Source: DYTH01 sp964552725 (lineage in GTDB: Bacteria; Desulfobacterota; Syntrophia; Syntrophales; UBA5619). Taken from it: 24,518 nt of DNA. Both the position numbers and the translations under genes were made by a program. Shown in pieces: positions 8,135 through 14,574 of this stretch (position 1 is its first letter; every line of letters begins with the position of its first letter). The notes under the pieces were generated by a model. That model was not told the origin of the DNA, did no database searches, and saw only the letters and a list, made by a program, of their open reading frames with translations. Location: the NCBI GenBank assembly GCA_964552725.1, contig CAZKHU010000037.1, positions 1 through 24,518 on the forward strand, in the 5' to 3' direction.

Positions 8135-8163
8135 TCAATAGGACACGAAAAATAAAAAGTCAA
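8135..8163 (-). promoter_or_regulatory. Putative metK promoter
   Basis: On the minus strand TTGACT (8163-8158) is followed by a 17-nt spacer and a weak -10, TATTGA (8140-8135, 3 of 6). Predicted transcription would begin near 8128, just at the 5' edge of the riboswitch, which supports the placement. The -35 box lies inside the left arm of the 18-bp palindrome. Confidence 0.5.
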
Positions 8164-8196
8164 GCAAAAATATTTATGATATTTTTGCTTGACTTT
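8156..8196. repeat. Perfect 18-bp inverted repeat between divergent promoters
   Basis: The left arm is 8156-8173 and the right arm 8179-8196, perfectly complementary over 18 bp around the 5-nt centre TTATG. Each arm contains GCTTGACTTT read outward, so each supplies a -35 hexamer, one to metK and one to dctP. It is AT-rich with no following U-run on either side, so an operator is more likely than a terminator. Confidence 0.85.
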
Positions 8197-8216
8197 CCCT
8201 GATCGGGCAATAGAAT
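8189..8216 (+). promoter_or_regulatory. Promoter of dctP
   Basis: TTGACT (8189-8194), a 16-nt spacer and TAGAAT (8211-8216, 5 of 6) form a good sigma70-like promoter. The leader to the dctP start is about 70 nt and contains a 7-bp hairpin (CTGCTGC / GCGGCAG) around 8232-8254. Confidence 0.65.
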
Positions 8217-8293
8217 ACGCGGACTACTTCGCTGCTGCAACGAATCTGCGGCAGCATAAATCGACCATCTAACATAAATGAGGAGGAGCAGAA

Positions 8294-9421
8294 ATGGAGC
8301 AGGAAAAGAAGGGTTTGCAGGGGAGACGTTCGTTTTTAAAGAAGGCGGGAGCGGGAATTGCCGCGGGAGCTGGAATCGCCGCAGGCATAGGAGGGGTTGG
8401 GGCGCCGTTTGCTCATGCGCAGACGACAATCCGCTGGCGTCTTGCGTCAAGTTTTCCGAAATCCCTTGACGCACTTTTCAGCCCCTCCGAAGAGTTTGCC
8501 AAGATTGTCGGCCAGATGTCCGGCGGGAAGTTTACGATTACAGCCCATCAGGCAGGAGAGCTGCTTCCCGCATTCGGTGTGGTTGACGGCGTGCAGAACG
8601 GGACTGTTGAGTGCTGCCACACAGCCCCTTACTACTTTTTCGGCAAGGACGAGACCTTTGCGATCGGCACCGCTATCCCGTTTGGTCTGAACTCCCGCCA
8701 GATGACCGCCTGGATGCACGAGGGGAATGGCCTGAAGCTGATGCGCGAATTCTACAAAGGATACAATATCATCAACTTTCCGATGGGCAACACCGGGGCG
8801 CAGATGGGTGGCTGGTATCGTAAGGAAGTCAAATCACTGAAAGATTTGAAAGGGCTGAAGATGAGAACCGCCGGGATTGCCGGCACCGTCATGCAGCGGC
8901 TGGGCATGGTAACGGTGAGCATTCCCCCGGGTGAGATTTACACATCCCTGGAAAAGGGCACCATCGACGCCGTCGAATTTGTCGGACCTTATGACGACCT
9001 GAAACTCGGTTTCTACAAGGTGGCGCCGAATTATTACTATCCCGGTTGGTGGGAAGGCGGCGCGGCGACGGATTTGTACGTGAATGCAAAGGCGTATGAG
9101 GCGCTTCCTGCGGAATACAAGGCGATAATAGAGGCCGCCGCGGCACGTTCGCACGTGATGATGCAGTCCATATACGACGTCAAGAACCCGGTGGCCCTGA
9201 AGCAATTGGTGGCCGGAGGCGCCAAACTGCACCGTTTCTCGAAGGATATAATGGAGGCCGCATTCAAGGAGTCCCTGGCTCTCTATAGCGAGCTTTCCGC
9301 CAAGAATCCCCGCTGGAAGAAGATTTACGAAGACTACAGCAAATTCCGGGCGGAAGCGAATATGTGGTTCAGGTTCGCCGAGGCCGGCTTCGACGATTTC
9401 ATGCACGCCCAGAAGCTTTAA
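8294..9421 (+). CDS. dctP: TRAP transporter substrate-binding protein, Tat-exported
   Basis: Periplasmic solute receptor of a TRAP transporter, 375 aa. The N-terminus has a twin-arginine signal (GRRSFLKKAG, R11-R12), a Gly/Ala-rich hydrophobic stretch and a likely cleavage after AHA at residue 42, so it is probably folded and perhaps metal-loaded before export. The ligand-binding Arg of the family is likely R191 in GLKMRTAG. The segment VEFVGPYDDLKLGFYKVAP and PGWWEGG resemble the TakP/FcbT1 (2-oxoacid, mannitol, chloroaromatic) subgroup. AGGAGGAG at 8281-8288 precedes the ATG. Its membrane partners are on the opposite strand downstream and convergent. The substrate is probably an organic acid, unproven. 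Confidence 0.93.
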   Translation: MEQEKKGLQGRRSFLKKAGAGIAAGAGIAAGIGGVGAPFAHAQTTIRWRLASSFPKSLDALFSPSEEFAKIVGQMSGGKFTITAHQAGELLPAFGVVDGVQNGTVECCHTAPYYFFGKDETFAIGTAIPFGLNSRQMTAWMHEGNGLKLMREFYKGYNIINFPMGNTGAQMGGWYRKEVKSLKDLKGLKMRTAGIAGTVMQRLGMVTVSIPPGEIYTSLEKGTIDAVEFVGPYDDLKLGFYKVAPNYYYPGWWEGGAATDLYVNAKAYEALPAEYKAIIEAAAARSHVMMQSIYDVKNPVALKQLVAGGAKLHRFSKDIMEAAFKESLALYSELSAKNPRWKKIYEDYSKFRAEANMWFRFAEAGFDDFMHAQKL

Positions 9422-9441
9422 GAAGATATATCAGCATCGCA

Positions 9442-9480
9442 AACAGGCCTCGCGAGACGATCGGCGGGGCCTGTTTTTTT
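9442..9480 (+). terminator. Intrinsic terminator of dctP
   Basis: A 12-bp stem with one G-U pair (AACAGGCCTCGC at 9442-9453, GCGGGGCCTGTT at 9464-9475) and a 10-nt loop runs into seven T residues (9474-9480). It lies 20 nt after the dctP stop. Confidence 0.92.
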
Positions 9481-9550
9481 GGTCGAATCCATCCTGCATG
9501 TCGCGCGCCCGGCGCTCTTTCCTTCGGACGCGCAGGGCTTTAACCCTGAT

Positions 9551-11368
9551 TTATTTTTTCTTCTTTTTGTCCTTTTCCATGGCGCGCAGAACCGCCGCCA
9601 TCGGGTCCTCCTCTTCCGTTGATCCTCCGGAGCTTTCGGGTGTCAGGGCTGGTTCCGCACCGGCAGCCTGTCCCGGCGCCGCCGGGACCTCAACTGCCGC
9701 CGCCGGGGCGTCTTGAACGGCGCCGTAGCTTCCCTGCTCGGCTTCGAGCTTTATGGTGTCGAGATTGACCGCCTTATTCGTGTCGAGCTCGCCGGTGACG
9801 AGTTGAGGAAAGGAAAACACCACAGCCACCATAATCACCTGCAGGGCGATGAATAAAACGGAGCCCTTGTAAATCTGGGGCGTTGTCATGGCCTTGACCG
9901 TCTTGCCCGTTATCCTGTCGAGATAGTCCTCTCGCGGGGCGACGCTCCTGAGATAGAAAAGGGCAAAGCCGAACGGGGGCGACAGGAAGGATGTCTGCAG
10001 GTTCATTCCGATCAGGACGCCGAACCATATCAGATTGATGTCCAGTTTGGTGGCGACCCCGACCAGCAGCGGGATGACGATGAACGCGATCTCGAAGAAA
10101 TCGATAAAACAGCCCAGTATAAAGACAAGGACGTTTACCGCGATCAGAAAGCTCAACCTTCCGCCCGGGAGTCGGGCAAAGATATCTTCGACCCAGAGAT
10201 GGCCGTCCGCCGCGTTGAAGGTAAAGCTGAACACCGTTGCCCCGATCAGGATAAACATGACGAAGCAGGAGAGGATCGTCGTGTTTTCCAGCGCCTGTTT
10301 GAACAGTGGAAAATCAAGCTTCCGGCGTGAAAAGGCCATTATCATTGCGCCGGAGGCTCCCATGGCCCCCCCCTCGGTCGGGGTGGCGACGCCGATGAAG
10401 ATGGTGCCGAGAACCAGAAAGATCAGCACCAAAGGGGGAAGCAGTACAAAAACGACACGTTCCGAAAGTTTGGACAGCAGATGAAGATGGAGCGCTTTAT
10501 TGGCGATTGCCACCAGAAATGCCATTGCCGAGGCCACCATTATGGAAACGGTGATGACCTCATCGGAAGGCGCCTTGCCCTCGCGGCCGATAAGCGGGTT
10601 GATGATGGAATCATGCAGCGCGGCCCAGACGAAAGCCGCGGCAACCGCGATGCCGAGGACAACCAGCAGGGATATGTATCCGCTGGCGCCGTTTTCTTCC
10701 CGGTAGATGCGCGCCTCTTTCGGCAGAGCCGGCACCCACTGCGGCCGGACGATGGCAAGGACAATGATGAAGAGCGAAAACAGACCAACCAGCAGCAACC
10801 CGGGAAGCATTGCGCCGGCGTACATGTCGCCGACTGAACATCCCAGTTGATCGGCCATGACGATCAAGACCAGAGAGGGCGGGATGATCTGCGCCAGCGT
10901 GCCGGAGGCGGTGATGACGCCGGCCGTGATGCTGTTGTTGTAACCATAGCGAAGCATTATCGGCAGCGAGATCAGTCCCATCGAAATGACGGCTGCCGCT
11001 ATCACGCCGGTTGTCGCGGCCAGCAGGGCGCCGACAAAGATCGTAGCGAGGGCGAGGCCGCCCCGCAGCGGGCCGAATAACTGGCCGATCGTTTCCAGCA
11101 GATCCTCGGCCATGCCGCTTCTCTCGAGAATGAGGCCCATAAAGGTGAAAAAGGGAATCGCCAGCATGGTTTCATTCTGGACGATTCCGAATATTCTCAG
11201 CGGCAGCGCCTGGAACAGGGAATTGTGAAACATCCCCGCTTGTATTCCGATGAATCCGAAGGCAAGGCCGGTGGCGGCAAGGCTGAAGGCGACGGGAAAA
11301 CCGGTCAGCAGAAATAAAAAAAGGCCGGCAAACAGAAGAGGGACAAAGTTATGGGCAATAAAATCCAT
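9551..11368 (-). CDS. dctM: TRAP transporter large permease DctM
   Basis: Integral membrane ion-coupled permease of the TRAP transporter, 605 aa, with many hydrophobic segments from the N-terminus (NFVPLLFAGLFLFLLTGFPV) to about residue 530. The conserved GVATPTEGGAMGASGAMI stretch identifies it. It is well beyond the roughly 430 aa of DctM proper. The extra length is a central insertion after IVRPQWVPALPKEARIY with added hydrophobic segments, as I recall for the FcbT3-like subgroup, plus a soluble tail of about 75 residues rich in Ala, Pro and Glu that ends in five Lys. The ATG at 11366-11368 follows the dctQ stop by 1 nt, with GGAGGT inside the end of dctQ as ribosome binding site. Confidence 0.93.
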   Translation of the reverse strand: MDFIAHNFVPLLFAGLFLFLLTGFPVAFSLAATGLAFGFIGIQAGMFHNSLFQALPLRIFGIVQNETMLAIPFFTFMGLILERSGMAEDLLETIGQLFGPLRGGLALATIFVGALLAATTGVIAAAVISMGLISLPIMLRYGYNNSITAGVITASGTLAQIIPPSLVLIVMADQLGCSVGDMYAGAMLPGLLLVGLFSLFIIVLAIVRPQWVPALPKEARIYREENGASGYISLLVVLGIAVAAAFVWAALHDSIINPLIGREGKAPSDEVITVSIMVASAMAFLVAIANKALHLHLLSKLSERVVFVLLPPLVLIFLVLGTIFIGVATPTEGGAMGASGAMIMAFSRRKLDFPLFKQALENTTILSCFVMFILIGATVFSFTFNAADGHLWVEDIFARLPGGRLSFLIAVNVLVFILGCFIDFFEIAFIVIPLLVGVATKLDINLIWFGVLIGMNLQTSFLSPPFGFALFYLRSVAPREDYLDRITGKTVKAMTTPQIYKGSVLFIALQVIMVAVVFSFPQLVTGELDTNKAVNLDTIKLEAEQGSYGAVQDAPAAAVEVPAAPGQAAGAEPALTPESSGGSTEEEDPMAAVLRAMEKDKKKKK

Positions 11369-11369
11369 C

Positions 11370-11954
11370 TCAGCATACCTCCGATCGACTGGGATCAGAG
11401 TGTGTCTCGCCGCAATCTTCGTCAGCGATTTTATGGGAAAGCGGATCGGGAATCATGCCCTTCAGAAACGCAAGGCGCTTGATGATCTCGGAAAAGCTCT
11501 GCAGCAGCAGCAGAAATATTCCCAGCGGCAGCAGCAGATAAACCGGCCAGCGGATAAGCCCGCCGGCGCTTTGCGACATTTCTCCGCTTTGCAGGGCATT
11601 GACGAAAAGCGGCCATGAAAGACCGATCAGCATCAGGCACAGGGGCGCCAGAAAAATTATGATGCCGAGGATATCAATAACTGAACGGGCGCGCGGGGAG
11701 AGATGCGAGGAAACAAAATCGATCCGCACATGGGCATTTTTGAGGAAGGCGTAACCGGCGCCCAACAGGAAGACGGCGCCGTAAAGGTACCACTGCATTT
11801 CGGTGAAGGCGTTGGAGCCGATGCGAAGCAGCTTGCGCGCCAGGGCGTTGCCTGTGCTTAAAAGCACCGAAGCCAGAATGAACCAGATAATAATCTGACC
11901 GATTCGCCTGCTCAGGTCATCGATGAGTCCGGATATTTTGAGAAGTAACGTCAT
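11370..11954 (-). CDS. dctQ: TRAP transporter small permease DctQ
   Basis: Small membrane subunit of the TRAP transporter, 194 aa, with four predicted membrane helices: about residues 19-38, 54-70, 92-114 and 133-155. Family-like features are the helix 2 region TEMQWYLYGAVFLLGAGYAF, NAHVRIDF, and QSAGGLIRWPVYLLLPLG before helix 4. The C-terminus is a polar cytoplasmic tail. The ATG at 11952-11954 has GAGGTG about 6 nt upstream. It is directly followed by dctM, so the pair forms one message, opposite to dctP. Confidence 0.92.
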   Translation of the reverse strand: MTLLLKISGLIDDLSRRIGQIIIWFILASVLLSTGNALARKLLRIGSNAFTEMQWYLYGAVFLLGAGYAFLKNAHVRIDFVSSHLSPRARSVIDILGIIIFLAPLCLMLIGLSWPLFVNALQSGEMSQSAGGLIRWPVYLLLPLGIFLLLLQSFSEIIKRLAFLKGMIPDPLSHKIADEDCGETHSDPSRSEVC

Positions 11955-12345
11955 ATTTTCACCTCGGGGATTCCTTTTGAAGGTTTTTTCCTTCCTGTCT
12001 GTTTAAAAAACCGGCGCAACTGTCTGCCCCCGGCAAACTGTAAATCGTCTGTCCTGCGGATAGCGCATTTGCCGCAGAAAACGCCGTGTCGGCGGGGAAA
12101 AGACCGAAAACACCGTAAAGCGTTCAATGTCCCCGCTTTATGACAATGCGCTGTCGGCGGACTGCTTCAAAAGCTGTCTTCCGGCAGCATAAGCGCGTTT
12201 TTCGGTACGGGGTATTCGCCGGTGCAGCTGCCGCGAATCTATAGAAAAAAAATATCTGCATGTCAATAGATTATATAAGGAAGGCGCTTGCGATATGCGG
12301 GGCGAGGAATTTTTTTCAAGATCTGGCAGCGATATTTCATAGGGG
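11955..12345. other. Non-coding region between dctQ and flavodoxin genes
   Basis: No gene is supported. It carries the divergent dctQM promoter (12238-12266) and a dctQM leader of about 275 nt, unusually long. Within it is a hairpin with a 7-bp stem (TAAAGCG 12116-12122, CGCTTTA 12134-12140) and a smaller GAAGG/CCTTC hairpin near 11980-11996. No riboswitch family was recognised. Confidence 0.5.
12238..12266 (-). promoter_or_regulatory. Promoter of dctQM
   Basis: On the minus strand a perfect TTGACA (12266-12261), a 17-nt spacer with a run of eight T and TATAGA (12243-12238, 4 of 6) make a plausible strong promoter. It drives dctQM independently of dctP. Confidence 0.65.
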
Positions 12346-12375
12346 TTGACGGGGCGGCAAAAAGCATAGTATACT
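12346..12375 (+). promoter_or_regulatory. Promoter of the flavodoxin-desulfoferrodoxin pair
   Basis: TTGACG (12346-12351, 5 of 6), an 18-nt spacer and TATACT (12370-12375, 5 of 6). The expected start is about 25 nt before the flavodoxin ATG, leaving a short leader that contains GGAGGTG. Confidence 0.7.
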
Positions 12376-12406
12376 GAAAAACATTAAAATCATACGGAGG
12401 TGGAAA

Positions 12407-12853
12407 ATGAAAAAAGTTCTCATTGTGTATTACAGTAGAACAGGAAAGACCGAAAAAATGGCCGAGTATATTGCCGAGGGGGTCAGAATTTCAGGAAACG
12501 AAGCCGAAGTCAAAAAGGTTGCCGAGATCAAGAATGAAAGAGATTTGGCCGGGTACGATGCCTATATCTTCGGTTGTCCGACGTACCATCGAACGATGCC
12601 CCAGAATTTCGAAACCTTTCTGTTTCTCGCCCAGAAGGCGGGGCTGCAGGGAAAGATAGGCGGGGCATTCGGTTCCTACACTCACAGCGGCGACGCTCCG
12701 AAGATGATTTTCGACACAATGGAATTTGTTTACCGGATGAATGTTACGGAACTAGGTTCTTTCAATATGCTGGAAAATGTTGTCGGGACGCAGGAAGGAC
12801 TCAAATCCTGTCATGATTACGGGAAGGCAATCGGGGAGAAACTGGCGGGCTGA
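12407..12853 (+). CDS. Flavodoxin family protein
   Basis: Small FMN-binding electron carrier, 148 aa, the size of a short-chain flavodoxin. The FMN phosphate loop is YSRTGKTEKMA (residues 9-19), and the isoalloxazine-binding loops are GCPTYHRTMP and GSYTHSGDAPK. It resembles the flavodoxin domain of FprA-type flavoproteins as much as classical flavodoxin. There is no signal peptide, so it is cytoplasmic. GGAGGTG lies 4-5 nt before the ATG. It sits 33 nt upstream of desulfoferrodoxin in the same orientation under one promoter, which suggests it may hand electrons to the superoxide reductase. That role is inference. Confidence 0.88.
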   Translation: MKKVLIVYYSRTGKTEKMAEYIAEGVRISGNEAEVKKVAEIKNERDLAGYDAYIFGCPTYHRTMPQNFETFLFLAQKAGLQGKIGGAFGSYTHSGDAPKMIFDTMEFVYRMNVTELGSFNMLENVVGTQEGLKSCHDYGKAIGEKLAG

Positions 12854-12886
12854 ACCGCCCAAACCTTGCAAGAAAGGAGAAGCGCA

Positions 12887-13261
12887 ATGGCAAAACAGCT
12901 TGAGGTTTACAAATGCAAAATATGCGGGAACATTGTGGAGGTGCTTCATGGCGCCGCCGGCGTCCTGATCTGCTGCGGCCAGCCGATGGAGCTGCAAGCG
13001 GAAAACACCGCCGATTCCACGAAGGAAAAACATGTCCCTCTGCTTGAGAAAATTGACGGGGGCTACAGGGTAACTGTGGGGTCAACGCTCCATCCGATGG
13101 AGGAAAAACATTATATCCAGTGGATCGAGTTGATTGCCGACGGAAAGGCCTATCGCCAGTTTTTGAAGCCCGGCGATGCGCCGTCCGCAGTTTTCAATAT
13201 TTCTGCGGCAACCGTGACGGCGCGGGAATATTGCAATATTCATGGCTTGTGGAAGTCCTGA
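12887..13261 (+). CDS. dfx: Desulfoferrodoxin (superoxide reductase, two-iron type)
   Basis: Reduces superoxide to hydrogen peroxide without forming oxygen, a cytoplasmic defence of anaerobes, 124 aa. The N-terminal desulforedoxin-like domain has the full Fe(Cys)4 centre: C10, C13, C29 and C30. The catalytic centre II ligands are H49, H69, H75, H119 and C116, with the conserved E47-K48 pair next to the first His. All match the two-iron family, shifted by one residue from the Desulfovibrio protein as I recall it. The ATG at 12887 has AAAGGAGA 6 nt upstream; an in-frame start at 12866 would add seven residues without support. Confidence 0.96.
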   Translation: MAKQLEVYKCKICGNIVEVLHGAAGVLICCGQPMELQAENTADSTKEKHVPLLEKIDGGYRVTVGSTLHPMEEKHYIQWIELIADGKAYRQFLKPGDAPSAVFNISAATVTAREYCNIHGLWKS

Positions 13262-13305
13262 TCCACATGATGGCAACAATGAGAGCCCTGAGCAATGATC
13301 GAATT

Positions 13306-13346
13306 CCGGGAAGGAGGCGCAGCGAAAAAATGCAGCCCCTTCCCGG
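13306..13346. other. Hairpin between convergent dfx and GGDEF genes
   Basis: CCGGGAAGG (13306-13314) pairs perfectly with CCTTCCCGG (13338-13346), and GGC/GCC inside extends the stem across a bulge. There is no U-run on either strand, so it is not a canonical terminator. It could be a factor-assisted end for both convergent genes. The rest of 13262-13425 shows nothing else. Confidence 0.5.
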
Positions 13347-13425
13347 CTGATATCTTGAAAGCAACGCCTTTATTTTGCCGTTTCCTTCCTTATCTGTCCG
13401 GGACAGTTCCTCAATCCTGAATGGT

Positions 13426-14364
13426 TTACGGATTGCCCTGCCGGGCCGGATCAACCATAACCCGGTTGCCGCCCGCTTTTTTCGCCGCGTAGATCATCAG
13501 GTCAACCTTGTGAATTAATTCGAGCGGGTCTGTTTCGTCCGTGCGCTGAATCATCCCCATGCTCAGTGTGGCGCGAAAGTGGTTTTCCCTGCCCCCTTCG
13601 GCATCGAACGGCCAGCGTTCGTTGAAGGCTCTGCGTATCTTTTCGGCTACGTTCAAGGCCTGCTCATGGTTTGTTTCCGGCAGCAGGACAAAAAACTCGT
13701 CGCCGCCATAACGGAAGGAAAGATCAGATTGCCTGGTTTCTGCGTGGAGAATTTCTCCCACCAGACGCAGGACGTTGTCGCCCTCGAGATGACCGAAACG
13801 GTCGTTGCATTGTTTGAAATTGTCTATGTCAAAGCCGATAGCGCTCAAATTCCGGTTATGCCTTTTTGCCCGCGACAATTCGTTCGACAGGGATGTATAA
13901 AAATGACGCTGATTGTAAAGGCTCGTCAGGCTGTCGGTAATTGAAAGGGTTCTCAGCTTTTCTTCGAGCCTTTTCCTGCTGGTCAGATTGTGAAAGAAGC
14001 CGACGCTGCCCACCTCCTGGCCGTTTTCAATGAGCAGGGCCGCAGAAAGCCTGATCGGGATGCGATTGCCCGCATTATCGACGATGGATGTTTCATATCC
14101 GATCAGCCGGTTTTCCCCTCCGAATTTTTTCGAGTAGATAGCCGCTTTTATCGCCTTTGCATTTTTTATATTTCCATATAATTCCGCTATATGCAGTTTG
14201 CCGAGGACGGCTTCGACTGCATGGTTGGTCATGTCGGCGGCCGCCGGGTTGAAGATAATCACGATTCCTTTATTGTTTACGCCGATAATGGCGTCGGGGC
14301 AGGCATCGACCAGATGGGGTAGAAGGGTTTCCGAGGATTCGTAAATTGAATGTGCGATTTTCAT
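13426..14364 (-). CDS. PAS-GGDEF diguanylate cyclase
   Basis: Predicted to make cyclic di-GMP from two GTP, 312 aa. An N-terminal PAS-like sensor domain spans about residues 12-128 (LVDACPDAIIGVNNKGIVIIFNP). A short linker (SRKRLEEKLRTLSITDSLTSLYNQRHF) leads to the GGDEF domain, about 139-305. The active-site motif GGDEF is intact at 220-224, and the allosteric inhibitory site RxxD (RQSD, 211-214) lies exactly five residues before it, so product inhibition is expected. There is no membrane segment, so the sensor is cytoplasmic. The start at 14364 has AAGGAG about 9 nt upstream; the frame stays open further upstream to 14574, but that region is a structured leader. It follows a large AsmA-like gene. 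Confidence 0.93.
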   Translation of the reverse strand: MKIAHSIYESSETLLPHLVDACPDAIIGVNNKGIVIIFNPAAADMTNHAVEAVLGKLHIAELYGNIKNAKAIKAAIYSKKFGGENRLIGYETSIVDNAGNRIPIRLSAALLIENGQEVGSVGFFHNLTSRKRLEEKLRTLSITDSLTSLYNQRHFYTSLSNELSRAKRHNRNLSAIGFDIDNFKQCNDRFGHLEGDNVLRLVGEILHAETRQSDLSFRYGGDEFFVLLPETNHEQALNVAEKIRRAFNERWPFDAEGGRENHFRATLSMGMIQRTDETDPLELIHKVDLMIYAAKKAGGNRVMVDPARQGNP

Positions 14365-14428
14365 TAGTTTTTTCTCCTTGGTGAATGCTTTTGTTATTGT
14401 TGGATATCCAAGCAGCGCCTGCAACGGC

Positions 14429-14481
14429 AAAAAGCGCCGCAGCGCATTGCCCGTCCCGCTGGATGGGAATGCGCCGCGGCG
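14429..14481 (-). terminator. Strong intrinsic terminator in the GGDEF gene leader
   Basis: Read on the minus strand, 14481-14435 forms about 20 bp of stem with two G-U pairs, one bulged base and an AGCG tetraloop, followed by C then five U (complement of 14429-14433). It lies 65 nt before the GGDEF start and about 90 nt after the AsmA stop. It may simply end the AsmA message, or attenuate transcription into the cyclase. Confidence 0.8.
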
Positions 14482-14487
14482 GATGCT

Positions 14488-14547
14488 GCCGCACGATTGC
14501 CAAGTAAGGACCAATAAAAAATTACTGATTGATTCAGATCGTGCGGC
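14488..14547. repeat. Ten-bp inverted repeat flanking a 40-nt core
   Basis: GCCGCACGAT at 14488-14497 and ATCGTGCGGC at 14538-14547 are perfect inverted copies separated by 40 nt. In RNA read from the minus strand they would close a 60-nt stem-loop directly before the terminator at 14481. The core also contains a small CTGA/TCAG hairpin. The outer arm overlaps the -10 box of the promoter proposed at 14546-14574, so either the RNA comes from a start further upstream or the repeat acts as DNA. Confidence 0.75.
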
Positions 14548-14574
14548 TATAATAAAAAATATTGCGTGTGTCAA
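14546..14574 (-). promoter_or_regulatory. Putative promoter of the GGDEF gene
   Basis: On the minus strand a perfect TTGACA (14574-14569), a 17-nt spacer and TATAGC (14551-14546, 4 of 6). It overlaps the last codons of the AsmA-like gene. Transcripts from it would still have to pass the terminator at 14481-14429. Confidence 0.5.

Noticed and set aside
8156..8196. The 18-bp palindrome as a transcription terminator
   Set aside because: It is AT-rich with no U-run downstream on either strand and lies between divergent genes, so there is nothing to terminate.
14365..14574. N-terminal extension of the GGDEF protein
   Set aside because: The frame is open, but the extension covers the terminator, the inverted repeat and the promoter, has no ribosome binding site, and lacks conserved character. 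The ATG at 14364 has AAGGAG.
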